Below are positions 15,601 to 23,570 of a stretch of 50,569 nucleotides of DNA, piece after piece. Origin of the DNA: Candidatus Uhrbacteria bacterium. Lineage in GTDB: Bacteria; Patescibacteriota; Patescibacteriia; 2-12-FULL-60-25. A model generated the notes under the pieces. The model was not told where the DNA came from and ran no database searches. It saw only the letters and a program-made list of their open reading frames with translations. The stretch lies in the NCBI GenBank assembly GCA_008363075.1, contig RHKK01000009.1, forward strand, positions 1 through 50,569, written 5' to 3'. The position numbers were made by a program, and so were the translations under genes. Within the stretch, counting starts at the first letter, position 1. The number at the start of each line of letters is the position of its first letter.

Positions 15601-17951
15601 GGCACGACGGTGACCGACAGCCACTCCGACGGGCTGCACCACGCACGCTGCGCGAGCGCGGACTGGCACGGCGGCATGCGGCGCGTGAAATTGAACCGTG
15701 CCATGCCGGCATCGTCCGTCTCGACGACGGTAGAGCCTCCCTCCCAGCGCACGCGGACGCGCAACCGGGACATGGGCGTCCCCTCGAAAAACGCCGCGCG
15801 CACCGTCCCAGCGATCTCTTCGCCGTCGTACACGGCGTCTTTGTCCATCGTCACCGAAAGCGCGTACGCCGGTTTCGAGAACTCGCGCACCTCGAACGAA
15901 CGCGAGGCGAGCGTTTCGTCGCCGCGTCGCGCCTCGATCGTGTAATAGCCCTGCGACAACTCGGTCCACTCGAACGACGCTTCGAAACGGCCGGCCGCGT
16001 CGGTCTGCACGGTCTTGCGCCGGTACACCTTGTCCTCGCCCGTCCCCCAATCGATCCAATACGTTTGTTTGCGCAGGCGCACTTCGACCTCTCCCGCCCC
16101 TTGGCGCGTCGCGCGATCCTGCGCGAGTCCGAAGAGCTTGAGTTCGTCGCTCGTGCGGTACAACGGACGGTCGAGATAGAGATAGCTCCACGTCTTGGAG
16201 ACGCCCGCGTCGCGATTGCCGAGATCGAACCAGTAGCCGTCGAACGCGCGGCGCACGATGCCGATGGCACGCAGATCCGTTCCCTCGTCGCCGTATTCGA
16301 TGAGCTCGAACGGATAGACGTCGCCCGATTTCACGTCCGTACGCTTCAGCACGTCGGGCGTCGAAAGCTCGACCAGCCCGCCCGCGTCCGTGCGTTTATC
16401 CTGTCCCGCGAGGCGGACGCGCGTGTTCTGCAGCGCGCGGTTCGTGGACGGGTTCACAGTCCAGGCGAAAAAGCGGTCTTGGTCGGCGATGAGGTACGCC
16501 GCGACGTCCGTCGCTTGCAGGAACAACCACGACGCTTCGCCTCCTTGCGGCGCCTTGGGCGTCACACGCACGGCGTAGAAGCCGGGCGCCACCGACGGCA
16601 TCGCCACCTCGCGCTGGTAATTGACCACGACCGTGTCCGCCTCGAGACGAAATGCCTCGCTCTTGTTCGCCTGCTCGTACGCCTCGTACCGACCGGCTTC
16701 GACCGGCGCCCAGGTCGGGATCTGCAACCGACGCTCAAGCAGGCGCTTGGCCTCGGCCATGTCGAGCCGGTAGCCGATCACCTCGGCACGCACCGCATCC
16801 GTTCCCTCGCGCATCGGGGCATAGCCGAGCGTGAGCGACCATGTCTTGTTCGGGACTTCTTCCTTGAATTCATCGACCGTAAAGCGGATCGGGGATGCCG
16901 CGGACGGGCCCGCCGGCGTCGGCGCCGCGGTCTCGAACCGGATCTTCACATCTTCCTTCAAACCCGCGTCTCCGGCTCCGGCGCCAAATCCCTGCTTCAA
17001 TGTCACGTCATAACGGCGTCCAGGCTCAAGCGGCATTTTTGGTACGAACGTCAGATAGCGTCCGCGAATATCGAAGCGGCCTTCCACTGGCGGCACGATC
17101 GAGAACGAGGAGGTCGCGTCCTCGAATCCGTCGCGCGAGAGCTTGAATTCGATGCCCGTGGTCACGGGCACGAAACCGCTTCCGTCTCGCGGGATAGTCG
17201 AGAGGACGCGCATGTCGTTCTTGGCCTGCAGCGCCCAGGAAAATTCGCGGCGCAACCTGGCGCCGTCGTCCCGGTCGACGAGCGTCTCGATGGAAATACG
17301 ATAGGTTTCCCCGGGCGTGAGTGGTTCGCGAGGCGTCACCTTGTACGTCCCACTCCCCGCGCGTGTCACGTCCACGTCGAGCGGCGGCTCGATGCGCAGC
17401 GACTGCTTCAGCACCTCCGGCGTGACATCGACCTTGGACGTGATCGTGAGCGTCGAATCATGCGCGACGCCGGAGGCGTCCGCGGCGTCGGCCACCAGTA
17501 CGAAGGCGTCCGCGGCCACGGCGGCCGGGATGGACAAGGCCGTCGCGATCGGGTGTGACGGCGGAAGCGTGCGGAAGCCGTAGGGACTCACAAACACCAA
17601 AATGAGCACGGCGGCGGCAAGCACGCCGGCAAATCCGTACAGAAACCCCCGCCAATGCGACGTGCCCTGCGGTTTGCGATTTGCGATTTGCGGTTTGGGT
17701 GGGGACATAACGGGGGCGGGAGAGGTAGATGAGGACACGGACGCGGGTTTGAGTTCCGCAGCATGCGCGAGCAGGGCCGCGCGATGACGGGTTTTGACCG
17801 CGTCCGAAAGCGGCTCGGACGGTTCCCCTGCGACGGACGCAAGGACGTCGGCCGCATCGGACAACGGCTTCGGCATCGGGGCATGACGAGGCGCCTCGTC
17901 GGGCGGGACCGGAGAGGACGTGTCGTGATTGGGGTTGAGGAAGTCGGTCAT
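12615..17951 (-). CDS. Giant alpha-2-macroglobulin-like membrane protein
   Basis: 1,778 residues from ATG 17951. Residues 1-100 are cytoplasmic, with a short helix 'LSDAVKTRHRAALLAHAAE' reminiscent of the cytosolic part of anti-sigma factors. One membrane span lies at about 102-122; the rest is extracytoplasmic. It has bacterial macroglobulin features: repeated MG-type beta domains ('LYLDRPLYRTSDELKLFGL', 'EVREFSKPAYALSVTMDKD') and the bait/MG10 'ITGWRLELVGVSS'. The helical TED-like domain follows, but the thioester motif CxEQ is missing: the expected place reads 'GSSRSDALYAGRYAAML' (about 1,350-1,370). It resembles YfaS/MagD-type forms without thioester. ATG overlaps the sigma factor stop, and its own stop overlaps the Memo-like start. 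Confidence 0.88.
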   Translation of the reverse strand: MTDFLNPNHDTSSPVPPDEAPRHAPMPKPLSDAADVLASVAGEPSEPLSDAVKTRHRAALLAHAAELKPASVSSSTSPAPVMSPPKPQIANRKPQGTSHWRGFLYGFAGVLAAAVLILVFVSPYGFRTLPPSHPIATALSIPAAVAADAFVLVADAADASGVAHDSTLTITSKVDVTPEVLKQSLRIEPPLDVDVTRAGSGTYKVTPREPLTPGETYRISIETLVDRDDGARLRREFSWALQAKNDMRVLSTIPRDGSGFVPVTTGIEFKLSRDGFEDATSSFSIVPPVEGRFDIRGRYLTFVPKMPLEPGRRYDVTLKQGFGAGAGDAGLKEDVKIRFETAAPTPAGPSAASPIRFTVDEFKEEVPNKTWSLTLGYAPMREGTDAVRAEVIGYRLDMAEAKRLLERRLQIPTWAPVEAGRYEAYEQANKSEAFRLEADTVVVNYQREVAMPSVAPGFYAVRVTPKAPQGGEASWLFLQATDVAAYLIADQDRFFAWTVNPSTNRALQNTRVRLAGQDKRTDAGGLVELSTPDVLKRTDVKSGDVYPFELIEYGDEGTDLRAIGIVRRAFDGYWFDLGNRDAGVSKTWSYLYLDRPLYRTSDELKLFGLAQDRATRQGAGEVEVRLRKQTYWIDWGTGEDKVYRRKTVQTDAAGRFEASFEWTELSQGYYTIEARRGDETLASRSFEVREFSKPAYALSVTMDKDAVYDGEEIAGTVRAAFFEGTPMSRLRVRVRWEGGSTVVETDDAGMARFNFTRRMPPCQSALAQRAWCSPSEWLSVTVVPEEGEEGDTVGSASVIVHRSQAALSLEARGDRTSATVSGSVWRQNLEAEDGGRSQTWANRPVTLVIHGHRWEKIPNGFRYDFIEKKQVEIFRYEERWDPPVTVEVRTDARGAFRHVFPMDETRSYYVVAETRDDQSRPTQQRTWVWQGGYGTPRPTPTDTGEEPAYPSLELSPPPAEGEPIGYGVGEQITATYRIGTRSLDTGNAPGVLYVMGSRGIRTATIGGAEYAFRFDEAWAPNAELRAITWREGKFETVQAGVLYRRDDRALEIEARPKKDRYAPGEEVEVDVTVHVKGTGDVARDTLVAFGAVDKALLALAYDAEADPLNSIYGYVSDGVIFTSRTHDEAYDGFGGAEKGGGGFDRAALSAQVRKNFKDTAAFGTVMTDGTGRATVRFRAPDNITGWRLELVGVSSRLEAGAARVDVNVTKPVFVDVVAPPRLLEKDQPFLKLRAFGAELSHGDAVTFAVRAPSLGIDETVQGRAGEPVYVGIRNLVNGRHVVTVGLGTAKGADAIERIVTVVPSRFMKDEFVRVDLAPGTGLPELGRPEATLQFVPQNRAALQSLANDLVWWTGSSRSDALYAGRYAAMLLRDEFKAEDRWWGSWLPDDRDLARRLSDYQDEGGGVRLVTYGSPDLELSAEVAATVPEYVDGETLSAYFWNRLDDKNASREVQIQALAGLAALGEPVLPSLQQAASMEGLEWRETLAVARGLEAAGDRERARGLLEKLLETAERRDEVTRLVVSEREADVYEATADAAGLAARLAHPEADNLMRFVETNWVKDAFPVLAKARYLKAVLPTRANRDIELKYTLGEGESVLTFANGAVQTLDLTADEAARFRVTSVDGPVAITFVRRVAGRPISVPEIAISRRYEAGKPLADLREGDAVEVTLAPEWQASAQDGCYVVRDHMPGGWQAVVGWGAEQAYRIAGGGWNWYPLLVEDGVVSFVTCKTTRGDRTIRYTARVVSRGTYTAEAPVIQHEQFPAVAAVGQDQTMEIK
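17672..17699. repeat. Heptad array (ATTTGCG type) inside the macroglobulin gene
   Basis: GTTTGCG, ATTTGCG, ATTTGCG, GTTTGGG; encodes 'PKPQIANRKPQ' in the cytosolic linker just before the membrane span. Confidence 0.75.
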
Positions 17952-18514
17952 ACGGTTGGAACGGCGTAATGCTTGCGCAATCGTCCGAGTGCCCGGTAAC
18001 AAAGGACGGATACGTGATTGGCGGAGATGCCGAGCAGCATCCCGATCTCTTCCGGATCCAGTCCGGCAAAATATCTCAAGTCAAGCACTTGCTGGTCGCG
18101 CGGCGACAACGTCTTCATCGCGGCGAGCAGTTTGTCCTTCTCGAGCGAAAGCTCGGCGTGCCACGACGGATCATCTTCCGGCATCGGCGAGTCGAAGTTT
18201 TCATCTAACTCACGATCCATGCGCACGCTCGCGCTGCGCCAGTGATCGATGAGCGCGTTCGACGCGCTGCGATAGAGATACGCACCGATCGTCACGCCTT
18301 GCCACTCGATATTGGGCAGCGCTTCCATGAATTTGATGAATACGCGCGATGCCAGATCCTCGGCGGTTTCCTTGTGACCGCAACGTTTGAGCAGGAAACC
18401 GAACACCTTGTCCGCGTACCGATCGTAAATCTCGGCCACAAGCGCGGGGTTTTGCTTGGCCCGCTCGAGAAGCTCTTTTTCGGTTTGGAGCTCCGTTTCG
18501 CTAACGTTTTTCAT
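17948..18514 (-). CDS. ECF-type sigma factor
   Basis: 188 residues. Region 2 'YDRYADKVFGFLLKRCGHKETAEDLASRVFIKFMEAL' (about 30-66) and region 4 'LSPRDQQVLDLRYFAGLDPEEIGMLLGISANHVSVLCYRALGRLR' (about 137-181) are clear, joined by an acidic linker, as in extracytoplasmic-function sigma factors. Its TGA overlaps the ATG of the macroglobulin gene. No separate anti-sigma gene is seen; the cytosolic segment of the downstream membrane protein could do that job (inference). Confidence 0.93.
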   Translation of the reverse strand: MKNVSETELQTEKELLERAKQNPALVAEIYDRYADKVFGFLLKRCGHKETAEDLASRVFIKFMEALPNIEWQGVTIGAYLYRSASNALIDHWRSASVRMDRELDENFDSPMPEDDPSWHAELSLEKDKLLAAMKTLSPRDQQVLDLRYFAGLDPEEIGMLLGISANHVSVLCYRALGRLRKHYAVPTV

Positions 18515-18522
18515 GCGTCGGA

Positions 18523-18551
18523 ATGACGATATCGTAACACACCTGTATAGT
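18523..18551 (+). promoter_or_regulatory. Promoter of the thiol-redox operon
   Basis: ATGACG, 17 bases, TATAGT preceded by TG; eight bases before the ATG at 18560, so likely leaderless. Confidence 0.55.
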
Positions 18552-18559
18552 TAGGCTAT

Positions 18560-19087
18560 ATGTTGAACACAAAATCGGCCCTTTATTCGCTCCTCCCCAT
18601 GGTTGCCGCGTTTGCCTTATTCGGACAAGGGTGTCCGACCCCCGTGACGGTACCCGACGCGACGGCGCCCGCACCAGCGACACAAGAGGAATCCGCCACG
18701 ATAAACGCGGGCGACGCTATGGAGAACGAAACGCCGCAAACCGCGTCCACATACGAACCGTTCACGCGGGCGAAGTACGACGCGGCGCGGGCCGCCGAAA
18801 AGCCGATATTATTATATTTCTACGCGAATTGGTGTCCGTTTTGCCGGGAACAGGATCCGCGATTCGCGCGCGTGATTCCCGAGCATGACGGCGGCGTGGT
18901 CGCGTTGCGCGTGAATTACAACGACACGGACACGGATGACGACGAGCGGGCGCTCGCGCGTACGTTCGGCGTCACGTACCAACACACCATGTTCTTCATC
19001 GGACCTGACGGCGAAGTGAAAAAGAAAGTGATCGGCACGATCTCGGACGCGCAGACGGTCGAGTATCTCGATCTCATCTCGCGGTAA
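18560..19087 (+). CDS. Thioredoxin-fold lipoprotein
   Basis: 175 residues. Lipoprotein signal ending in 'LFGQGC' (C25), a low-complexity linker to about residue 65, then a thioredoxin fold with 'LLYFYANWCPFCREQ' (C92, C95) and the cis-Pro side 'GVTYQHTMFFIGPDG' (the usual cis-Pro is replaced by His-Thr, which is unusual). Likely a surface-anchored disulfide reductase or isomerase. First gene of an operon with CcdA two bases downstream, which would supply reducing power across the membrane. Confidence 0.88.
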   Translation: MLNTKSALYSLLPMVAAFALFGQGCPTPVTVPDATAPAPATQEESATINAGDAMENETPQTASTYEPFTRAKYDAARAAEKPILLYFYANWCPFCREQDPRFARVIPEHDGGVVALRVNYNDTDTDDDERALARTFGVTYQHTMFFIGPDGEVKKKVIGTISDAQTVEYLDLISR

Positions 19088-19089
19088 CT

Positions 19090-19803
19090 ATGTTCCAATT
19101 CCTGCTCGCGCTCCTCGCCGGCCTCGTCACGATCGGCGGGCCGTGCATCCTCCCGCTTTTGCCCATCGTCCTCGGCACTTCCACGACCGGACGACATGCC
19201 CTGCGGCCGGTGACGATCGTCTTCGGTTTTACGCTGACATTCACGGCATTCGCGCTTGTTTTCTCGCTCTTCGGCTCGTTCCTCGGACTATCCCCGCAGG
19301 CCTGGCGGTACGTCGCGGCCGCGGTGATCGGGCTGTTCGGCGTCGTGATGCTTTTCCCCAAGCTTCAGGCGTCGATCTTCGCGCGGTTCGAGTCGTCGCT
19401 TGCAAAGATCCTCCCGAAAACGGATCCAACACGCACGGATTTGTGGAGCGGATTCATCCTCGGTCTCTCGCTCGGCGCGGTGTGGACGCCGTGCGCCGGG
19501 CCCGTGCTCGGCTCGATTCTCACGCTGATCGCGGCGAAACAAAACCTCGCCCAAGCCACGGCTTTACTCTTCGCGTTCGCGGTCGGCGCGGGACTCCCCA
19601 TGATGCTCATCGCCTATGGCGGACAGGCGGCGGTCACGCGCGTGCGGGCGCTGTCAAAATACACCGTGGCGCTGCAGCGCACGTTCGGCGCGCTCATCAT
19701 TCTCGTCGCGGTCGGGCTCGTCACGCAGGCGGACATCGCTTTCCAAGCCTGGCTGCTTGAACGCGCGCCGTGGCTCTTTTTCGGACTGACCTTCACCCTT
19801 TGA
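19090..19803 (+). CDS. CcdA/DsbD-type thiol-disulfide transporter
   Basis: 237 residues with about six hydrophobic spans. It passes electrons from cytoplasmic thioredoxin across the membrane to outer thiol proteins. The paired cysteines of the family are present: 'TIGGPCILPLLPIVLG' in the first span and 'GAVWTPCAGPVLGSIL' in the fourth, each followed by proline. It overlaps no neighbour but is separated by two and three bases from thioredoxin-fold genes on both sides, which marks one redox operon. Confidence 0.92.
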   Translation: MFQFLLALLAGLVTIGGPCILPLLPIVLGTSTTGRHALRPVTIVFGFTLTFTAFALVFSLFGSFLGLSPQAWRYVAAAVIGLFGVVMLFPKLQASIFARFESSLAKILPKTDPTRTDLWSGFILGLSLGAVWTPCAGPVLGSILTLIAAKQNLAQATALLFAFAVGAGLPMMLIAYGGQAAVTRVRALSKYTVALQRTFGALIILVAVGLVTQADIAFQAWLLERAPWLFFGLTFTL

Positions 19804-19806
19804 CGT

Positions 19807-20877
19807 ATGAAGCTCAAGCCCGGCGCCTGGTTCCTGATCGGGTTCGGCGGCCTGATCCTGCTCGCGTTTTTCATCGTCGCGCTCGCCCCCGCCCCGATGC
19901 CGTCTCCGGATGCCGGTTTTCTGCGTTCGTCGCCGATGCCCGTGATCACGGGCTCGCGATTGCCGGTGCTCGCGGACGCGATGCCGCCGTTTTCGGGCAT
20001 CACACGTTGGTGGAATACGGACGGCGACCGCCCGCTGACCGCGGAGGATCTGCGGGGAAAGGTCGTCTGGATCGATTTCTGGACCTACTCCTGCATCAAC
20101 TGCATCCGCACGCAGCCGTTTCTGCGCAAGATGTGGGAAACGTATCAGGACGACGGACTCGTCATCGTGGGCGTACACACGCCGGAATTCGCGTTTGAGA
20201 AGGATCCGGATAACGTCGAGCGGGCCATCGGCCGGGCGGGGCTCGAGTATCCGATCGCGCTTGATCCGAATTACGAAACATGGAACGCATACGGCAATCG
20301 GTACTGGCCGGCGGGCTATTTCTTCGATCGCGAGGGTCGTCTGCGGTTTGCGCATTTCGGCGAAGGCGAATACGAGGAACAGGAACGCGTGATCCGCGAA
20401 CTGCTCGAGGAAGGCGCGGCGTTGGCGGAAGCACCGGTCGGCGGCATCCCGATGCCCGCCTTCGCGCTGACGCGTACGCCGGAAACGTATTTCGGCTCCG
20501 CGCGCATGGCCTCGTTCGCGAACCGCGACGAATTCCAAGCCGAGACCGACGCGCGCTATACGCTTCGGGACGTCGGGGCGAACGAGTGGAGCGTGGACGG
20601 GCGCTGGAACATCCGGCCGGAATACGCCGAAAGCCTGCACGCCGGCAACCGGTTCCGCATGAACGTCGAATCAAACGCCATGCATCTCGTCCTCGGCTCC
20701 TCGAACGGGACGAAACGCGTCCGCGTCACGGTCGACGGCGTATTCACGGATGAGATCGAGGTGACCGTAAAACAACTGTATACGGTCGCCCGCTTTCCCG
20801 AAGGAGGGAGACATCTTGTCGAGGTCGAGCTCGCGGACCCCGGCGTCGAATTTTACGCGGTGACGTTCGGCGAATAA
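19807..20877 (+). CDS. DipZ-like thioredoxin with C-terminal beta domain
   Basis: 356 residues. Signal anchor at 8-28, then a TlpA/DipZ-type thioredoxin domain with 'VVWIDFWTYSCINCIRTQPFL' (C96, C99) and 'VIVGVHTPEFAFEKD'. The 'WPAGYFFDREGRLRFAHFGEGEYEEQERVIRELL' segment is typical of DipZ. Residues about 220-356 form the beta-sandwich found at the C-terminus of mycobacterial DipZ. In DipZ the CcdA part is fused to this; here the two are separate adjacent genes. Third gene of the operon. Confidence 0.9.
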   Translation: MKLKPGAWFLIGFGGLILLAFFIVALAPAPMPSPDAGFLRSSPMPVITGSRLPVLADAMPPFSGITRWWNTDGDRPLTAEDLRGKVVWIDFWTYSCINCIRTQPFLRKMWETYQDDGLVIVGVHTPEFAFEKDPDNVERAIGRAGLEYPIALDPNYETWNAYGNRYWPAGYFFDREGRLRFAHFGEGEYEEQERVIRELLEEGAALAEAPVGGIPMPAFALTRTPETYFGSARMASFANRDEFQAETDARYTLRDVGANEWSVDGRWNIRPEYAESLHAGNRFRMNVESNAMHLVLGSSNGTKRVRVTVDGVFTDEIEVTVKQLYTVARFPEGGRHLVEVELADPGVEFYAVTFGE

Positions 20878-20888
20878 GATGATGCGAT

Positions 20889-21161
20889 ATGACCAAACTC
20901 GATTTCCTGAACCGCGGCGATTTTTTCAGCGAGCTGTCCGATCTCGCGCGGCGCAACGGCGTTTCGAACCGCTCGACGTGGAACGACCTCGTGGAAGCCA
21001 CGGTCGAAAGCCATCGCGAGCTCGGCGAGCTGGATCCCGACCAAGACCTGCAAGGATTGAAAGATGACTTGCGTGGCATGTGGGATGAATACGTGCGGCA
21101 AGCCGGTCCGATGGACGAGCGCGCGCTCGACGAGGACCCGGAAACGCCGCGCGCAGAGTAA
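20889..21161 (+). CDS. Small hypothetical protein
   Basis: 90 residues, acidic and helical ('FFSELSDLARRNGVSNRSTWNDLVEATVESHRELGELD', then 'LKDDLRGMWDEYVRQ'). No domain recognised. Eleven bases after the DipZ-like gene and before a terminator, so probably the last gene of the redox operon, though its link to redox work is not shown. Confidence 0.65.
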   Translation: MTKLDFLNRGDFFSELSDLARRNGVSNRSTWNDLVEATVESHRELGELDPDQDLQGLKDDLRGMWDEYVRQAGPMDERALDEDPETPRAE

Positions 21162-21164
21162 AAA

Positions 21165-21192
21165 AGAGCCGTCTCGAGAGAGGCGGCTTTTC
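21165..21192. terminator. Bidirectional terminator
   Basis: AGCCGTCTC/GAGAGGCGGCT hairpin with A run on the left and TTTTC on the right; separates convergent genes. Confidence 0.75.
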
Positions 21193-22189
21193 AGAGTACG
21201 ACGTCGACGCAGCGCTCGTCGATGAGACCGTCGCAGTTCTGGTCGATGCCGTCACAGAGCTCGATCGCTCGAAGATGGCGCGAAGCGTCTTCGTCGTCGC
21301 AGTCGAGATGGAAGGGTGTGCCGTCGCCGTCATGGTCGCGCATGAGCGCGATTGGTTCGTCGGCCGGGCAGATCGTGAACGTCTCGCGCGTGAAGGGCTC
21401 GCCGAACGCGACGAGGTCCTCGAACCGTTCGTGCGGGAGATCCGTGATGCCCCGTTCGAGGTATCCGGCTTCCCGTGCGAGTTCCGGCGGACGAAACGCA
21501 TGCGCCTCGCCTCGCAAGAGGTAGTACAGCCCTTCCTCCGTGCGGACGATCTGCCCGTCGCGGAAGGAGAACAGCGGTCCCACCTCTTCGAACGAAGCCC
21601 ATGCTTCGTCCCCGGCGTCGAACGGGTCGAGCCAATGGGACGAGAAGCCGTGCGAGTCGAGGACGGCGGGCGCCGTGCTCCGGCGCAGGCGCCGCTCCCA
21701 GTCGAGGACGTACACGCCCTCGTCGTCGCCGGGACCGATCACCGGATGCCAGCGCATGATTTCCGGGTACCAGTACTCGACGTCGGGCACGGGTCGGAGA
21801 CACCGCTCCTCCTCGGGCGACATGCGGATCGCGTCACCGGTTCCGAGACCGGTTTCCGCGAGCACGTCGTCGCCCGAGACTTCGCGTCGCTCGAGCCGGT
21901 TCACGACCATCCACATGACGCGGTCCGCACTTCGGAGCAGCGTGCCCGGCGGATGCGTCCGGGGACGCCATACGGGCTCGATGCGCGATTCGCATCCGTC
22001 ACACGGCGGTTCGACCTGGCACCGCTCGCACGACCGTGGTTCATCGACGGTTCGAGGCGCGGCGGCGTCGAAGGGTACGTGAGCGTCGCTCGCGACCTCC
22101 GAGGCATCGCCAAAACCGCCTCCGCCCGGGATACAGCCCTGCACGAGCCACATCCCGACGAACGCAAAAGGGATCAAACGCGTATCCAT
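21191..22189 (-). CDS. Lipoprotein with MopE-like metal-binding C-terminus
   Basis: 332 residues from ATG 22189 (AAGGAGG upstream; an overlapping GTG at 22192 is less well spaced). Lipobox in 'MWLVQGC'. Residues about 50-70 have four cysteines ('CERCQVEPPCDGCE'). The C-terminus carries the calcium-binding repeat 'DHDGDGTPFHLDCDDED' followed by 'ELCDGIDQNCDGLIDERC', the putative metal-binding motif found in MopE-type surface proteins. In between is a region with several Trp/Tyr motifs ('YWYPEIMRWHPVIG', 'GLYYLLRGEAHAFRPPE') seen in CPR surface proteins. Single-gene unit with strong ribosome binding site and terminator. Confidence 0.78.
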   Translation of the reverse strand: MDTRLIPFAFVGMWLVQGCIPGGGGFGDASEVASDAHVPFDAAAPRTVDEPRSCERCQVEPPCDGCESRIEPVWRPRTHPPGTLLRSADRVMWMVVNRLERREVSGDDVLAETGLGTGDAIRMSPEEERCLRPVPDVEYWYPEIMRWHPVIGPGDDEGVYVLDWERRLRRSTAPAVLDSHGFSSHWLDPFDAGDEAWASFEEVGPLFSFRDGQIVRTEEGLYYLLRGEAHAFRPPELAREAGYLERGITDLPHERFEDLVAFGEPFTRETFTICPADEPIALMRDHDGDGTPFHLDCDDEDASRHLRAIELCDGIDQNCDGLIDERCVDVVL

Positions 22190-22251
22190 CACTTCCTCCT
22201 TGATTCCCCGATCGGATGACCGGGTCCGGGGTTTTCTCTCCCCACTCCTAC

Positions 22252-22280
22252 CACGTTCCCTATTTTGAATGGTTTGTCAA
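22252..22280 (-). promoter_or_regulatory. Candidate promoter of the MopE-like gene
   Basis: TTGACA, 17 bases, AACGTG. The -10 is poor but identical to that of the DUF559 gene promoter at 5889-5894. Confidence 0.35.
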
Positions 22281-22327
22281 GGGTGTTGATATCCAAGATG
22301 ATTCATGGTCTTCTTCGCATATATCCC

Positions 22328-23500
22328 ATGCCACAAATCCCCCGCAAACCACGCGCCATCCTGATCGATGTTATTCCGCCGTCGATGGACGCGCGCACGG
22401 CCGCCCGGCGTATGTACGAGCTTGAATCGCTGGTCGGCACATACGGCGGCATCATCGTCGTGAAACAAATCCAAAAACGCGGTTTGCCGGATTATCGTAC
22501 GTACATCGGCCCGGGAAAGCTGGAAGAGCTCGCGCAACTCGCAAAGTCGGAACGGGCGGAAGTGCTCATCATCAATAACTTGATGAAACCGGGGCAGATG
22601 TACAACGTCGCGGAATATCTTCGAAAGCAGAAGCTTCGCATGCAGGTCTGGGATCGCGTGGATCTTATCCTGAAAATCTTCGCCAAACATGCCAAGACGT
22701 CGGAGGCGAAGCTGCAGATCAAGCTCGCGGCGATCCGCCACATGGGACCGCGCATCTTCGGTATCGGGCAGGAAATGATGCAACAAGCCGGCGGCACGGG
22801 CACGCGCGGCGGACAGGGCGAAACGAACACCGAAATGATGAAACGGCACATGTTCGAGCAGGAAAAGAAAACGAAACGGGATTTGGAGCGGCTCGCCGTG
22901 GCGCGCGAGAACCATCGCAAACGCCGTGACCGCGTCGGATTTAAAACCGTCTCGGTCGTCGGATATACGAATGCGGGCAAGTCCTCGCTCGTGAACGCGC
23001 TTACCAAAAAAGGCGCGCTCGTCGCGGACGCGCTCTTCGCCACGCTCGACACGCATATCGGGAAGATGTGGTTTCCGGACCCCCCTGTATCCCCCCTTGA
23101 TAAGGGGGGAATGGGCCGCGGAACGGACGTGCTCATTTCAGACACGATCGGGTTTATCCAGGATTTGCCGCCAAAACTGATCGATGCCTTCCGCTCCACG
23201 CTCGACGAAACCGTGGACGCGGATTTGCTCTTGCATGTGATCGATGTAAGCGATCCGTTCCTGCATGAAAAAATCGCGGAAGTGGAAGATGTGCTGACCA
23301 AGCTCAAGGTGGATGGGGCGCCGAAGATTTATGTGTTCAATAAGATCGATTTGATGAAACGGGCGGGGAAAGGCGTATTGCCATACGCCCCTACACTGAA
23401 AAAACGATATGCCGACTTCGCTCCCCTATTCGTTGCCGCGCATACGGGCGAAGGGTTGGAGGCGTTGAAGGCGGAGATCGGGAAGAGGCTGCTCGCTTGA
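22328..23500 (+). CDS. hflX: GTPase HflX (ribosome-associated)
   Basis: 390 residues from ATG 22328 (in-frame ATG 22298 is possible). HflX splits or rescues stalled ribosomes. N-terminal HflX domain 'RMYELESLVGTYGGIIVVKQIQKRG' and 'YIGPGKLEELAQ'; the coiled middle; then the G domain with 'GYTNAGKSSLVNAL' (P-loop), 'DTIGFIQDLPPKLIDAFRSTLDE' (G3) and 'FNKIDL' (G4). Between strand 'IGKMWFPD' and 'TDVLISDT' there is an extra ~14-residue insert 'PPVSPLDKGGMGRG' encoded by a hairpin repeat. A second palindrome encodes 'GVLPYAPT' near 350. Both keep the frame. No ribosome binding site. Confidence 0.94.
   Translation: MPQIPRKPRAILIDVIPPSMDARTAARRMYELESLVGTYGGIIVVKQIQKRGLPDYRTYIGPGKLEELAQLAKSERAEVLIINNLMKPGQMYNVAEYLRKQKLRMQVWDRVDLILKIFAKHAKTSEAKLQIKLAAIRHMGPRIFGIGQEMMQQAGGTGTRGGQGETNTEMMKRHMFEQEKKTKRDLERLAVARENHRKRRDRVGFKTVSVVGYTNAGKSSLVNALTKKGALVADALFATLDTHIGKMWFPDPPVSPLDKGGMGRGTDVLISDTIGFIQDLPPKLIDAFRSTLDETVDADLLLHVIDVSDPFLHEKIAEVEDVLTKLKVDGAPKIYVFNKIDLMKRAGKGVLPYAPTLKKRYADFAPLFVAAHTGEGLEALKAEIGKRLLA
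23083..23109. repeat. In-frame hairpin element inside hflX
   Basis: CCCCCCTT-GAT-AAGGGGGG (23091-23109) preceded by CCCTGTAT. Same hairpin style as the DUF559 element ends. It adds about 14 residues to a surface loop before the G3 motif. Confidence 0.7.
23372..23395. repeat. Palindrome followed by CCTAC inside hflX
   Basis: GGCGTAT-TGCC-ATACGCC then CCTAC; read in frame as 'GVLPYAPT'. Confidence 0.6.
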
Positions 23501-23525
23501 CGAGAACGCCATATTTTGTTACGAA
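23497..23525 (+). promoter_or_regulatory. Promoter of the putative zincin gene
   Basis: TTGACG, 17 bases, TACGAA; the -35 overlaps the hflX stop codon. Confidence 0.5.
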
Positions 23526-23570
23526 TCCGAATCCGGTATTTCCACCGGAGCCCTTTGCAGGAGGTGTCCA

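Noticed and set aside
15540-17558. 672-residue open frame antisense to the macroglobulin gene
   Set aside because: Arg/His/Val-rich shadow translation of a GC-rich gene on the other strand; no domain, no start signal.
12615-17951. Thioester-containing alpha-2-macroglobulin
   Set aside because: No CxEQ is found; the expected position reads GSSRSDAL, so covalent trapping of proteases by thioester is not supported.
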